Origin: Selenomonadaceae bacterium
GTDB taxonomy: Bacteria; Bacillota; Negativicutes; Selenomonadales; Selenomonadaceae
Assembly: GCA_017634675.1 (NCBI GenBank)
Contig: JAGBMX010000034.1
Span: 1 to 62,308 of the forward strand
Length of the DNA: 62,308 nt
Reading direction: 5' to 3'
The notes below the pieces were generated by a model. The model was not told where the DNA came from. It saw only the letters and a program-made list of their open reading frames with translations, and searched no databases. Shown here piece after piece: positions 26,732 through 36,151 of this stretch. Position 1 is the stretch's first letter. Each line of letters starts with the position of its first letter. Both the position numbers and the translations under genes were made by a program.

Positions 26732-27778
26732 ATGGCCACAGTAAATGCAACGCTCTCTAATTTGTACGGCGTGGCGGAGCTTGCTTCCCGTGGCATAGGC
26801 GCAGGAGAAACCAGATCTCATCCTTCAATTCCGACTTTTATGCAAGACGTCGGCAAAATAAGCGGGGTGAATTACGCTTCCAGATTTTCCGATGCGGTAA
26901 TAGGGAAGGGCAGTCTTACAAACGTCGTAAACAATTACAGCGAAGAAAAATCCTCCTTTCAAACCGAGTTTAAGAGCGCTATGAATAACGCCAAAAAAAC
27001 CGGCGAGGGCTTAAACAATTTAAATTTCGGCGCAAAAAAGAATTCTTCCGTTTCCTCCGGCGTCGCTAATCTACAATCCACTAAAAACAACGACGCCAAA
27101 CAGGTTCCAAAAGAAGGGGAACGCCTTACCCTCTCCGAGCGCATGGGAGGATTTAGGAAAAAAGAGGACGAAGAAACGGATTCGGAAATGAGGCTTGTAA
27201 ACGAGGCTCGCACTACTCCGCCTTTCCAAGTTCCCATAGCCGGCGTTTCCGGTAATGAAACGGACTCTGAACCAAGCGAAGTAGGAAATACGGAGGTTCC
27301 CTCTGCCGATACGGCTAATGCGGTTGATCCTTCCGAAACTGCGGGAGCGGTATCAAATCTTATGAACGATTACAACGACGCCGTAGGATTCCTGCAATCT
27401 CGTATGGGTACTTCCAATGCTTTCGATCATTTTGCCTCCTCTTTCGGAAGTTCTGGCGATTTAACGGGCGATATGGAGAAAATCGGCGTACAGGTCGAGC
27501 CGGCAACGGGTATGGTATCTGTTGACACCGAAGCGCTTACGACGGCGATAAAAGAATCTCCCGATTCGGTCGAGCAAATTTTGGGTAGCAGTGGATTTGG
27601 CGGTCAGATTGAGAGAAATTCCGACGCTGGGAATTTCGGCTCAAACAAGATGTTCCCATCTATCACGGAATCTTTAGGCGCGGAAAACGACAACCGCAAG
27701 GGAATGTATGACAACGCCAGACAAATAACATCCACTCCAAGAGGAAACTTAGGTAATTTGATGGACATGAATTATTAA
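26732..27778 (+). CDS. Hypothetical protein with a FliD-C-like segment
   Basis: A 348-residue protein, Ser/Asn/Gly-rich with a long disordered middle. Residues about 250-285 (IGVQVEPATGMVSVDTEALT, then AIKESPDSVEQIL) resemble the pattern in the C-terminal domain of the flagellar cap protein FliD (G-I-x-TG-x-L-x-D...L...P..V). No flagellin-type ends or signal peptide. AAAGGAGG precedes the ATG. It stands alone between terminators; flagellar or surface function is only a suggestion. Confidence 0.6.
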   Translation: MATVNATLSNLYGVAELASRGIGAGETRSHPSIPTFMQDVGKISGVNYASRFSDAVIGKGSLTNVVNNYSEEKSSFQTEFKSAMNNAKKTGEGLNNLNFGAKKNSSVSSGVANLQSTKNNDAKQVPKEGERLTLSERMGGFRKKEDEETDSEMRLVNEARTTPPFQVPIAGVSGNETDSEPSEVGNTEVPSADTANAVDPSETAGAVSNLMNDYNDAVGFLQSRMGTSNAFDHFASSFGSSGDLTGDMEKIGVQVEPATGMVSVDTEALTTAIKESPDSVEQILGSSGFGGQIERNSDAGNFGSNKMFPSITESLGAENDNRKGMYDNARQITSTPRGNLGNLMDMNY

Positions 27779-27782
27779 AAAA

Positions 27783-27815
27783 AACCGTGAAAAGCGAAAT
27801 TCGTTTTTCACGGTT
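27783..27815. terminator. Bidirectional terminator
   Basis: AACCGTGAAAA pairs with TTTTCACGGTT, flanked by A and T runs. It separates the FliD-like gene from the convergent galE, whose stop lies six bases beyond. Confidence 0.85.
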
Positions 27816-27820
27816 CTTTT

Positions 27821-28810
27821 TTATTTGGAAAATCCTTCGGGATGAGTCTGATGAAACGTCCAAGCGGTTTTTACAATTTCACCCATATCGGTAAACTTCG
27901 GTTTCCAGTTTAAAATCTTCCTTGCCTTTTCGCTTGATGCGATTAAAACAGCAGGATCACCCGCTCTTCTTTCACCAATCTTAACGGGAATTTCTTTCCC
28001 TGTAACGGCTTTTGCCGCTTCTATCATCTCTTTAACGGAAAAGCCTTTGCCGTTCCCCAAATTCATAATCTCGCTTTTGCCGCCGTTTCGCAGATGGTTT
28101 AAAGCTAAAATATGCGCGTCTGCAAGGTCCAACACATGAATATAGTCGCGTATGCAAGAACCGTCTTTGGTGTCGTAATCTTCGCCGAAAACTGTTATGG
28201 CGTCCCGCCTTTTCAGAGCCGTTTGCAATATGAGGGGAATAAGGTGAGTTTCGGGGTTATGATCCTCGCCTATTGCCCCGCTCTCTATCGCGCCTGCGGC
28301 GTTGAAATAGCGAAGCGAAACATACCTAATATTATGCGCCTTCTCAACCCATTTCATCATCTTCTCCATAGCGAGTTTTGTTTCGCCGTAAGTGTTGGTC
28401 GGATTAGTTTCGTCCGTTTCGACTATGGGAATGTTTTTAGGTTCGCCGTAAACGGCAGCGGTTGATGAAAACACTATCTTGTCTATATTGAATTTCACAA
28501 GAGCAGATAATAGGGTTTCCATACCGTGTACATTGTTGTTGTAATATTTAAGGGGATTGGTCATGCTTTCGCCCACAAGGGAATTTGCGGCGAAATGAAT
28601 TACGGCATCTATCTTTTCAGCGGTAAAAAGTTTTCCCAAAAATTCAGCGTCCCGCACATCGCCCTTGTAGAATTTTGCATCCTTATGAACAGCCTCTTTA
28701 TGACCGGTTTCCAAATTGTCCAGTATTACGACGTCTTCATCGGCTTCTATCAATCTATGGACAGCGTGGGAACCGATATATCCCGCGCCGCCGCAAACCA
28801 AAACAGACAT
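27821..28810 (-). CDS. galE: UDP-glucose 4-epimerase
   Basis: Interconverts UDP-glucose and UDP-galactose using bound NAD. The Rossmann motif GGAGYIGS is at residues 7-14, with S-x-A-A-V-Y and the catalytic YGETK (about residue 141). The 329-residue length is normal. The start is two bases past the purD stop, so galE is cotranscribed with purine genes; the reason is not obvious from sequence. Confidence 0.96.
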   Translation of the reverse strand: MSVLVCGGAGYIGSHAVHRLIEADEDVVILDNLETGHKEAVHKDAKFYKGDVRDAEFLGKLFTAEKIDAVIHFAANSLVGESMTNPLKYYNNNVHGMETLLSALVKFNIDKIVFSSTAAVYGEPKNIPIVETDETNPTNTYGETKLAMEKMMKWVEKAHNIRYVSLRYFNAAGAIESGAIGEDHNPETHLIPLILQTALKRRDAITVFGEDYDTKDGSCIRDYIHVLDLADAHILALNHLRNGGKSEIMNLGNGKGFSVKEMIEAAKAVTGKEIPVKIGERRAGDPAVLIASSEKARKILNWKPKFTDMGEIVKTAWTFHQTHPEGFSK

Positions 28811-28812
28811 AC

Positions 28813-30087
28813 CTATTTCCTTTCCAACGCTCTGTGGGCAATATCGCTTCTGGTAAAGGCTCCTTCGAATTTAATCAGAGAAACTCCTTTATACGCCTTG
28901 TCCTTCGCTTCTCGAATATCTGCGCCCGTATCCGTTACGTTAAGCACCCGTCCGCCATTTGTCACAATTTTGTCTTCGGCTTTTTTCGTTCCCGCATGGA
29001 AAATCAAGTGCCCCTTATTTTTAGCTTCAGCGAGTCCGAAGATTTCCTTACCCTTTTCGTATGCGCCGGGATAACCCTTTGACGCCATTACGACGCAGAC
29101 AGCCGCGCCTTTTTTCCATTCTACATTCACATTTTTCAAATTTCCGTCGACGCAAGAGAGCATAATATCCGCTAAATCGCCGTCCAAAAGCGGCAATACA
29201 ACCTGAGTTTCGGGGTCTCCGAACCTGGCGTTAAACTCAACCACTTTCAAGCCGTCTTTTGTCACCATAAGCCCTGCGTAAAGACAGCCCTTATAAGTTC
29301 TGCCCTCCTTTTTCATGGCGGCTATTGTGGGTTTTAATATCTTTTCTTCCGCCTCTTTTATCCGTTCCATCGTCATAACGGGAGCGGGCGAATAAGTCCC
29401 CATGCCGCCGGTGTTGGGGCCTTCGTCGTTATCGAAAACCCGCTTGTGGTCCTGAGAGGGAATCATCGGAACAATGGTTTCGCCATCGGTAAAGGCAAGC
29501 AGCGACGCTTCTTCGCCCTCCATAAATTCCTCTATAACAACGGACGCGCCCGCTTTGCCGAAAGCGCCGTCTTTCATCATAGAGTCTATTGCGTTTAAGG
29601 CTTCGCTTAATTCTTTTGCCACTATAACGCCTTTTCCGGCGGCAAGCCCATCGGCCTTTATAACGATGGGCGCGCCTTCTTTTTTCACATATTCCTTCGC
29701 AAGTTCGGCGTCGGTGAACACTTCATACTTTGCGGTAGGAATATTATACTTTTTCATAAGCTCCTTGGAAAAAGCCTTGGAGCCTTCCAACACCGCAGCG
29801 TTTTTCTTGGGTCCAAAGGCTTTTATTCCCGCGCCTTCCAATGCGTCCACAAGACCTAACGTAAGAGGCACTTCGGGACCTACAACCACTAAATTTATCT
29901 CAAGCGATTTAGCTTTTGCAACGATTCCGTCTATATCTTCAACGGACACGCCGTCAACACATTCGGCAACTTCGCTAATCCCCGGATTTCCCGGAAGGGC
30001 GAAGAGTTTATCGCATTTTTCGCTTTGGTCAAGTTTCCAACAAAGGGCGTGTTCCCTACCGCCGCTGCCGATTACCAAAATCCTCAT
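28813..30087 (-). CDS. purD: Phosphoribosylamine-glycine ligase
   Basis: GAR synthetase, the second step of purine synthesis, an ATP-grasp enzyme. The N terminus [19 protein letters not shown] and the DHKRVFDNDEGPNTGGMGTY segment are diagnostic. The 424-residue length is normal. It begins in a one-base overlap with the IMP cyclohydrolase stop, so both are on one transcript. Confidence 0.97.
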   Translation of the reverse strand: MRILVIGSGGREHALCWKLDQSEKCDKLFALPGNPGISEVAECVDGVSVEDIDGIVAKAKSLEINLVVVGPEVPLTLGLVDALEGAGIKAFGPKKNAAVLEGSKAFSKELMKKYNIPTAKYEVFTDAELAKEYVKKEGAPIVIKADGLAAGKGVIVAKELSEALNAIDSMMKDGAFGKAGASVVIEEFMEGEEASLLAFTDGETIVPMIPSQDHKRVFDNDEGPNTGGMGTYSPAPVMTMERIKEAEEKILKPTIAAMKKEGRTYKGCLYAGLMVTKDGLKVVEFNARFGDPETQVVLPLLDGDLADIMLSCVDGNLKNVNVEWKKGAAVCVVMASKGYPGAYEKGKEIFGLAEAKNKGHLIFHAGTKKAEDKIVTNGGRVLNVTDTGADIREAKDKAYKGVSLIKFEGAFTRSDIAHRALERK

Positions 30088-30680
30088 TACTTTTCCACCT
30101 GTTCTTGCAAATATTTGGTTATGGCGGCGTCATACTCGGCAGTATGGTTAAAGGCTTCTTTTGCAAGCTCCATCCTTAACATTCCGCTGACGCAACCGTC
30201 TTTTTCTATCAATGAAGCAACTTCGTCGTATCTGTTGGGATTAGTCACGACGGTTACAAAGTGGAAATTCTTCGCCGCAGCGCGAATCATTGCGGGACCG
30301 CCGATATCTATGTTTTCGATAGCCTCCGCAAGAGTCACGTTTTCCTTTGCGATAGTTTCCCTAAACGGGTATAAATTTACCACGACCAAGTCAATAGGCT
30401 TTATATTGTGTGTCTTCATTTCTTCCTTATGACGATGATTGTCACGCACAGCTAAGATACCGCCGTGAATATAGGGATTTAGGGTTTTAACGCGTCCGTC
30501 CATAATCTCGGGGAAACCGGTCACATCGCTGACGTAAGTCACGGGAACCCCCGCCTCTTTCAACGCCTTCATGGTGCCGCCGGTGGAGATGATTTCAATC
30601 CCCGCCGCGCTAAGACGCTTACCCAGTTCCACAACGCCAGTCTTATCCGATACGCTGATTAAAGCTCGTTTGATTTTCAT
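30087..30680 (-). CDS. purH: Stand-alone IMP cyclohydrolase (N-terminal domain of PurH)
   Basis: A 197-residue protein that matches only the MGS-fold IMP cyclohydrolase half of bifunctional Pur[12 protein letters not shown] at residues 6-16, [21 protein letters not shown], and [16 protein letters not shown]. Full PurH is about 510 residues and includes AICAR transformylase; that part is absent and the gene ends cleanly before purD. A separate transformylase must be encoded elsewhere if the pathway is complete. It lies after purN, interrupted by BrnT/BrnA on the other strand. Confidence 0.93.
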   Translation of the reverse strand: MKIKRALISVSDKTGVVELGKRLSAAGIEIISTGGTMKALKEAGVPVTYVSDVTGFPEIMDGRVKTLNPYIHGGILAVRDNHRHKEEMKTHNIKPIDLVVVNLYPFRETIAKENVTLAEAIENIDIGGPAMIRAAAKNFHFVTVVTNPNRYDEVASLIEKDGCVSGMLRMELAKEAFNHTAEYDAAITKYLQEQVEK

Positions 30681-30752
30681 AACGATTCTCCTTTATGAAT
30701 TTCTTTACTTTTTAACATGTAAATGATATGATTAACCAAAGGGGTATACTGC

Positions 30753-31040
30753 ATGAAATTTGAATGGGATCAAAACAAAAACAAAATAAACCTACAAAAA
30801 CACAGAATCAGCTTTTCCACCGCAAAACTGGTTTTTCGAGACGAAAATATGTTGGACTTGCCCGACTATAACCATAGCATAACGGAAAAACGAAGAATTG
30901 CCATAGGAAAGGTGCGAGATATTCTGTTTGTGTGCTATACCATAAGGCGCGGCGATACCGTTCGAATAATTTCCGCCAGAAAAGCCACCAAAAGAGAGGA
31001 GGAACTCTACTATGAAAGTAACGGAATATTTGGATATTGA
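30753..31040 (+). CDS. brnT: BrnT-type ribonuclease toxin
   Basis: The 95-residue product begins MKFEWDQNKNKINLQKHRIS and has AIGKVRDILFVCYTIRRGDT and RIISARKATKREEELY, the BrnT pattern. BrnT is an RNase fold toxin that stops translation. AAAGGGG precedes the ATG. It lies on the strand opposite to the purine operon and overlaps brnA by 29 bases. Confidence 0.9.
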   Translation: MKFEWDQNKNKINLQKHRISFSTAKLVFRDENMLDLPDYNHSITEKRRIAIGKVRDILFVCYTIRRGDTVRIISARKATKREEELYYESNGIFGY

Positions 31041-31194
31041 CAAACCCGTAAAATTAACCGAAAAAGAAATTGCGGAACTGGACGAGGCCGCAAAACATCC
31101 CGTTGCTTACGACGAGGAATGTCCGCCAATGACCGATTCTCAAATCAGACAAGCCATGGAATACATAAAAAATCAGCGTAGAGTTGCTGTCTGA
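31012..31194 (+). CDS. brnA: BrnA-type antitoxin
   Basis: A 60-residue protein overlapping the 3' end of brnT; its C-terminal half AYDEECPPMTDSQIRQAM matches the BrnA motif (YDxxxPxLTD). BrnA dimerises to bind BrnT and the promoter. It is shorter than typical BrnA, with little left of the C-terminal DNA-binding part, so autoregulation may be weak. A terminator follows. Confidence 0.75.
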   Translation: MKVTEYLDIDKPVKLTEKEIAELDEAAKHPVAYDEECPPMTDSQIRQAMEYIKNQRRVAV

Positions 31195-31204
31195 CATCCC
31201 TGCA

Positions 31205-31227
31205 AGAGCTGCCGTTATGGCAGCTCT
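31205..31227 (+). terminator. Terminator after brnTA
   Basis: AGAGCTGCC and GGCAGCTCT around GTTAT, followed by ATTTTTATT. It ends brnTA and lies inside the interrupted purine operon. Confidence 0.8.
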
Positions 31228-31242
31228 ATTTTTATTAGCGTC

Positions 31243-31854
31243 TCACTCCAAAATCCGAACTTTCCTGCCCTCAATTTTAAGTTTCCCCTCAACAAAAAGC
31301 CTTATCGCCTCAGGGTAGAGTTTATGCTCAACTTCAAGCACCCTTGCCGCAAGCGTTTCCTCCGTGTCCTCGTCCAAAACGGGAACGGCGCCTTGCAGAA
31401 TAATAGGGCCCGAATCCATGCCCTCGTCCACAAAATGCACCGTTGCGCCGGATACTTTTACGCCGTAAGCGAGTACGTCGCGATGGGCGTGAGCGCCTTG
31501 AAACGACGGCAATAAGGCGGGGTGAATATTCATAATTCGCTTTTCGTAGGCGCGGACGAACAGCGGACTTAAAAGCCGCATGAACCCCGCCAAAATCACA
31601 AGGGTGACTCCCGCTTTTTTCAATTCCGCCAAAAGAGCTTCTTCAAAGGCTTCTCTCGTTTCGTAGAGTTTTCTGTCCACGCATACGCCGATAATCCCCG
31701 CTTCTTTTGCGCGGGTCAACGCCATTGCGTTCGGCTTATCGGTCAGCACTATTTTTATCTCTGCGTTGATTTTCCCCGTATTTACGTTTTCAATTATGGA
31801 CTGCAAGTTGCTTCCCCGTCCGGAGCAAAGGATTCCCAATACTTCCCTACTCAT
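31243..31854 (-). CDS. purN: Phosphoribosylglycinamide formyltransferase
   Basis: GAR transformylase using 10-formyl-THF, third step of purine synthesis. [13 protein letters not shown] at residues 7-19, [12 protein letters not shown] and [17 protein letters not shown] are the family motifs; the His and Asp of the active site are present. The 203-residue length is normal. It overlaps the purM end by eight bases. Confidence 0.97.
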   Translation of the reverse strand: MSREVLGILCSGRGSNLQSIIENVNTGKINAEIKIVLTDKPNAMALTRAKEAGIIGVCVDRKLYETREAFEEALLAELKKAGVTLVILAGFMRLLSPLFVRAYEKRIMNIHPALLPSFQGAHAHRDVLAYGVKVSGATVHFVDEGMDSGPIILQGAVPVLDEDTEETLAARVLEVEHKLYPEAIRLFVEGKLKIEGRKVRILE

Positions 31855-32896
31855 TGAACACGCCGCCTTTTATGGTAACTTTATCGCCCTTGGCAATTCG
31901 ACCGATTTCATAATACTCCTCGTTTGCGGCTTGCAAACCGGAACAGATTGATTTTGCGTCGTTGCTGTCAACAATCAAAATCATGCCGATACCCATGTTA
32001 AAGGTGCGGTACATCTCTTTCCAATCCACATTGCCCCATTTTTTTAACAGCTTGAATATACTCGGTATCTGCCATGAATCGCCGTTTATCTCTGCTGTAA
32101 GCCCACTAGGCAACGCTCGCGGAATGTTTTCGTAAAAACCGCCGCCCGTTATATGCACCATGCCGTGAATATTATACTTTTCGATTAAAGGCAAGCAAAT
32201 TTTGGGATAAAGTCTGGTTGGAGTCAAGAGTTCTTCGCCGATGGTTTTGCCAAGTTCGTCAAAATACTCGTCGCCCTTTAAATTTTCTTTTTCAAACACA
32301 ATTTTCCTTACAAGCGTATACCCGTTTGAGTGAAGTCCGCTTGAAGGCAATCCGATAACAACGTCGCCTTCTTTCACCCTTTCGCTCGTTATAAGCTTAT
32401 CTTTCTCAACGACTCCGACGGCGAATCCCGCTATATCGTATTCGCCTTCCCTATAAAACCCTCGCATTTCGGCGGTTTCTCCGCCGATTAGAGCGCAACC
32501 CGATTCTTTGCAAGCCTTTGCGACTCCTTTTACGATATCGGCGACGCTTTCCGGCACCAATTTTCCCACAGCCAAATAATCAAGGAAAAAGAGGGGTTCC
32601 GCGCCCTGCACCAAAATATCGTTTACGCACATAGCGACTGCGTCTTGACCGATAGTATCGTGTTTATCAAGCATAAAGGCAATTTTAAGTTTTGTGCCTA
32701 CTCCGTCAGTTCCCGACACCAAAACGGGATTCTTATATTTTTCCGTGTCAACGGCGAAAAGTCCGCCAAATCCCCCCAAATCTCCCAATACTTCCTTGCG
32801 GTATGTCGCCTTTACGCTTTCCTTTATCAAATCGACAGACGCGTTCCCCGCGTCGATATCGACTCCCGCATCCTTATACGTTAGAGCGTCGCTCAT
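31847..32896 (-). CDS. purM: Phosphoribosylformylglycinamidine cyclo-ligase
   Basis: AIR synthetase, the fifth step. The 349-residue product begins with [19 protein letters not shown] and has [20 protein letters not shown] and [15 protein letters not shown], all diagnostic. It overlaps purF by four bases (ATGA) and purN by eight, so the three are tightly coupled. Confidence 0.97.
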   Translation of the reverse strand: MSDALTYKDAGVDIDAGNASVDLIKESVKATYRKEVLGDLGGFGGLFAVDTEKYKNPVLVSGTDGVGTKLKIAFMLDKHDTIGQDAVAMCVNDILVQGAEPLFFLDYLAVGKLVPESVADIVKGVAKACKESGCALIGGETAEMRGFYREGEYDIAGFAVGVVEKDKLITSERVKEGDVVIGLPSSGLHSNGYTLVRKIVFEKENLKGDEYFDELGKTIGEELLTPTRLYPKICLPLIEKYNIHGMVHITGGGFYENIPRALPSGLTAEINGDSWQIPSIFKLLKKWGNVDWKEMYRTFNMGIGMILIVDSNDAKSICSGLQAANEEYYEIGRIAKGDKVTIKGGVFNE

Positions 32897-34311
32897 GGCT
32901 TTTTCCTTTCTTCAAACACATACTTTCCTGCGCCCTTGTCGTCCTCATGGCTAACGGGATAGGCGCTGTTAAAGCAGGCGTAACACATGGTTTCCGGGTC
33001 GACTGCGGACAAACTCGCTTGCAATCCCTCAATGGACAAGAAATATAGAGCGTCCGCATTTATGTATTCGCGAATTTCGTCAACCGTTTTGGTGGATGCG
33101 ATAAGCTCTTTTCTGATAGACGTGTCTATACCGTAAAAGCAGGGATACCCGATAGGCGGCGAACTTATGCAGACCTTCACTTCTCTGGCTCCCGCATTTT
33201 TCAGCATATTGACGATTTTTCCGCTGGTCGTACCCCTTACTATTGAATCGTCCACTAAAATTATACTCTTGCCCTCAATCACGGAACGCACGGGATTTAA
33301 TTTTAATTTGACCTGTTTATCTCGACTTTTCTGCGTCGGTTGGATAAACGTCCGCCCGATATAGCGATTCTTAACAAGCCCTTCTCTATACGGAATACCC
33401 GAAGCGTGGGCAAAACCCGACGCCGCCGTATTCCCCGAATCCGGTACGGAAATCACAATATCCCCGGTGAACCCGCTTTCCTTCGCCAATATCTCGCCCA
33501 TCCTAAACCTTGCGGCGTGTACGCTCTGACCGTCTATAACGGAATCTGTACGGGCAAAATAAATGTGTTCGAAGATGCAAGACGCTTTTTTCTCCTCCGT
33601 GGCGAACGGATAAGAGGTAATTCCCCTATCGTCGATAACCACCAGTTCCCCCGGCAAAACGTCCCGCACAAATTTTGCCCCTACAACGTCAAGCCCGCAG
33701 GTCTCAGAGGACGCCACGAAACTACCGCCGTCGGTCTTTCCTATGACAAGTGGACGGAACCCATGAGGATCCCTTGCCGCCATAAGTTTTTCTTCCGTCA
33801 TTATCGTAAGGCAGTACGCGCCCTTCACTTGGTTCAAACTCTCGATAATGCGTTCTTCTATAGTTTCTTTCCTAGACCTTGCGATTAAATTTACTATAAC
33901 CTCCGAATCAATGGAAGTTTGAAAGATGGTGCCGGTGTGTTCCAAATTTTTTCTTATTTCCATGGCGTTAGTCAAATTGCCGTTATGGGCAAGGGCAATC
34001 TTTCCGCCTGCGTAATTTACCATAAGGGGTTGGGTATTCGCCAAAAGGCTCGAACCCGTAGTAGAATAACGCACATGACCTATGGCGATTTTCTGTCCGT
34101 CCATATGTGGGATTTGATGACGAAATACTTCGTTTACAAGCCCCATACCTCTCGTAACGTCCATCCATGCGCCGTCTGTCACGGCTATGCCCGCGCTTTC
34201 CTGTCCGCGATGTTGCAAGGCGTAGAGTCCCAAATACGCCATTTCCGTTACGTTCTCGGAATTCGAATACACCCCGTAAACCCCGCAGGCTTCTTTCCAC
34301 TTCTCATCCAT
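32893..34311 (-). CDS. purF: Amidophosphoribosyltransferase
   Basis: First committed step of purine synthesis. The glutaminase cysteine is Cys9 in EACGVYG, so a short propeptide is expected to be cut off. [17 protein letters not shown] follows; the PRPP loop is [14 protein letters not shown]. Cysteines in YPCFYG and METMCYACF match those that bind the 4Fe-4S cluster in B. subtilis PurF. The 472-residue length is normal. Confidence 0.97.
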   Translation of the reverse strand: MDEKWKEACGVYGVYSNSENVTEMAYLGLYALQHRGQESAGIAVTDGAWMDVTRGMGLVNEVFRHQIPHMDGQKIAIGHVRYSTTGSSLLANTQPLMVNYAGGKIALAHNGNLTNAMEIRKNLEHTGTIFQTSIDSEVIVNLIARSRKETIEERIIESLNQVKGAYCLTIMTEEKLMAARDPHGFRPLVIGKTDGGSFVASSETCGLDVVGAKFVRDVLPGELVVIDDRGITSYPFATEEKKASCIFEHIYFARTDSVIDGQSVHAARFRMGEILAKESGFTGDIVISVPDSGNTAASGFAHASGIPYREGLVKNRYIGRTFIQPTQKSRDKQVKLKLNPVRSVIEGKSIILVDDSIVRGTTSGKIVNMLKNAGAREVKVCISSPPIGYPCFYGIDTSIRKELIASTKTVDEIREYINADALYFLSIEGLQASLSAVDPETMCYACFNSAYPVSHEDDKGAGKYVFEERKKP

Positions 34312-34332
34312 TTATACACCTATATTTCTTTC

Positions 34333-34818
34333 TCACAACTGCGCCTTAACGCGCTCTGATTTTTTCGCCACGTCGGCTTTCATCTTTTCTCGGTATTCCG
34401 TGAGTTTTTTCCTTATATTTTCATCTTTCACCGCAAATATTTCGGCGGCAAAAATCGCCGCATTCTTAGCGCCGTTTACCGCCATTGTAGCGACGGGAAT
34501 TCCCGAAGGCATCTGCACCGTTGAGAGCAAAGCGTCCATCCCGTTCATGGGCGTGGCGTTTATGGGAACGCCTATAACGGGCGCCACTGTAAAACTTGCC
34601 ACGACTCCCGCCAGATGCGCCGCAGCCCCCGCCGCCACGATAAACGCGTCTATGCCTTCCTTTTGGGCGTTTAACACATATTCCCTTACCTTATCCGGCG
34701 TCCTATGCGCCGAAGCCACTATCACGTCCAGTTCAATACCGAAATCCTTCAAAAGCTCCGTAGCAGGCTTCAATATCGGAAAATCCGAATCGCTCCCCAT
34801 TATAACGGCTACCTTCAT
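34333..34818 (-). CDS. purE: N5-carboxyaminoimidazole ribonucleotide mutase
   Basis: Converts N5-CAIR to CAIR. The 161-residue product begins MKVAVIMGSDSDFPILKPA, with the SDSD motif, and has SAHRTPDKVREY and the GVPINATPMNGMDALLSTVQ loop. It is the first gene of the purine operon; GAGGAGGGG precedes the start. Its leader contains a complete triplex-type element 38 bases before the ATG. purC, purS, purQ and purL are not in this window. Confidence 0.97.
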   Translation of the reverse strand: MKVAVIMGSDSDFPILKPATELLKDFGIELDVIVASAHRTPDKVREYVLNAQKEGIDAFIVAAGAAAHLAGVVASFTVAPVIGVPINATPMNGMDALLSTVQMPSGIPVATMAVNGAKNAAIFAAEIFAVKDENIRKKLTEYREKMKADVAKKSERVKAQL

Positions 34819-34856
34819 AGTCTTCCCCTCCTCATTTCTGTTCTAAAAAATTCTTA

Positions 34857-34930
34857 CTTTCTTTCTCTTTTTCTTTTTTGTAAAAAAGAAAAAGAGAAAG
34901 AAAGTAACAAAGAAAGAGAAAAAGAAAAAA
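34857..34930 (-). repeat. Triplex-type Y1-Y2-R element, copy 2 (purE leader)
   Basis: On the minus strand: Y1 at 34930-34909, linker GTTA, Y2 at 34904-34882 read with its partner R at 34879-34857 through an AC loop. On the + strand the pyrimidine arm 34857-34879 and purine arm 34882-34904 are reverse complements at 23 of 23 positions. The third segment 34909-34930 is the base-by-base complement of the pyrimidine arm in the same direction at 22 of 22 positions, that is, the mirror of its purine partner. The stem extends by TTA/TAA. Only 38 bases separate it from purE, leaving no room for a promoter, so it is probably in the purE mRNA leader. Confidence 0.85.
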
Positions 34931-34991
34931 CTTTAACAAACTCAATTTATTACACTTGTATTAAGCGTTGCTATTATGTTTTTCATACGAG

Positions 34992-35012
34992 ATAGTGTAA
35001 TGGAAACACTAT
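34992..35012. repeat. Short inverted repeat upstream of purE
   Basis: ATAGTGT and ACACTAT flank a seven-base centre. It lies about 180 bases before purE. It could be an operator or a small hairpin; no PurR-type PurBox (CGAA/TTCG pair) is visible. Confidence 0.35.
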
Positions 35013-35180
35013 GATTTATATTTATTCTATAAAAAAATTTTTTTCCCTTTTTATAATTTCCATAAAAACAAATTTAACACTAACCAACAAACTTTAATAA
35101 ACCCTGCCCACTCTTATACCCGAGCCTAATTTTTTTATTTTTTTCATAAAAAAGCGGCACATTTTGAGTGCGCTCTTTTT

Positions 35181-35430
35181 GTTACTATTCACGGGTAGTA
35201 CAAAAGGAAAAAACGGTGCTCTTCATGGTCGACCCCTCTGCCCTTCGGGCACCTCCCCTTTCAGGGGAGGCTCTCTGATTTTTCATTTTGTGGATATATA
35301 ATAGAAAAGTCACCTTCACGTTGCCTCCCCCTGAAAGGGGAGGGGGACCGCGAAGCGGTGGAGAGGTCCTCTGTGAACGGCACTAATTCGCCTTTCGCAT
35401 CACCGTGTTGTACTAACCGTGAATAGTAAC
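35181..35430. mobile_element. MITE-like repeat, copy C
   Basis: A 250-bp copy with intact ends. Flanking octamers CTCTTTTT and CTCTTGTT look like a target duplication with one later change. It has inserted into the 3' end of the gene at 35413, so that gene's last codons and stop now come from the repeat. Confidence 0.88.
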
Positions 35431-36000
35431 CTCTTGTTGATTTGTATCCTGTTTTATTGAAGATTTATCCTTGCCAATTCCCGCTGTTTGTGGTATAGTC
35501 AGACTAACATCAGTTGACTTGGAGTCGTTTCGGACGTTTGGTTCGGGGCTTGTGACATCGAACATCCTTGTCAACTTTTTATATGCCGTTTTTATCTCGG
35601 CTTTATTTTTTCCCCGTTCAATAAGCAATACATACTGCTTGCCGTCGCAATAATCGAGTACGACAAGCATCTTTTTGTTGCCCTGTTTGTCTGACTCTCC
35701 TAATGTTGCGCTTTCAAAATCATTTACAGCATCATAAATATTGGCAAAATCTTTAGGCGTAAGACTTTTTTGACCTCGCTTTTCTTCATGCTCAGAATGG
35801 TGTTTTTTTATGTGTCGAACGTTATCAGATGTAATATAAACCTCGTCGATATCGTGACCGAAAAATTCTTTAGCTTTATCTCTTAACTTATTTGAAGGTT
35901 TAAAAGATACTCTGCGATGTGAAAATTTCCCTTCCCACACTTCTTCTGCCAAGTCCACCAAAGATTTTTTCACGGTTTTCACATCCTCAAGCATCCTCAA
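35413..36000 (-). CDS. Phage-type PBECR-like nuclease domain protein, C terminus altered by MITE
   Basis: A 195-residue protein whose residues about 45-150 (FGHDIDEVYITSDNVRHIKK, then HHSEHEE, FANIYDAVNDF, VVLDYCDGKQYVLLIERG) resemble the Barnase-EndoU-ColicinE5/D-RelE-like (PBECR) nuclease domains usually fused to phage head-morphogenesis proteins. Here it stands alone behind a short helical lead, so it is probably a phage relic. The last six residues and the stop lie in MITE copy C; the native end is lost. Confidence 0.6.
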   Translation of the reverse strand: MRMLEDVKTVKKSLVDLAEEVWEGKFSHRRVSFKPSNKLRDKAKEFFGHDIDEVYITSDNVRHIKKHHSEHEEKRGQKSLTPKDFANIYDAVNDFESATLGESDKQGNKKMLVVLDYCDGKQYVLLIERGKNKAEIKTAYKKLTRMFDVTSPEPNVRNDSKSTDVSLTIPQTAGIGKDKSSIKQDTNQQEVTIHG

Positions 36001-36114
36001 TATTGATTTACACCCTACTATTCGACGTTTCAGTTGAGTTTTCCTTCCTCGCCTTTATCGGCGACTTTTTGTTTGTTAAAATGCCTTTTTATAATTTCCA
36101 TAAAAACAAAAAAT

Positions 36115-36146
36115 GCTGTGAAAAACCGAAATCGGTTTTTCACAGC
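36115..36146. terminator. Terminator
   Basis: GCTGTGAAAAACCGA pairs with TCGGTTTTTCACAGC around AA, with T runs outside. On the minus strand it follows the OB-fold gene at once. Confidence 0.85.
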
Positions 36147-36151
36147 TTTTT

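Noticed and set aside
29474..30151. A 225-codon + strand frame across purD
   Set aside because: Antisense to a clear purD; composition is the Ser/Pro-rich pattern of antisense frames.
34819..35180. A purine riboswitch or PurBox before purE
   Set aside because: No guanine-aptamer core (TATAAT...CTACC type) and no paired CGAA/TTCG boxes were found in the leader.
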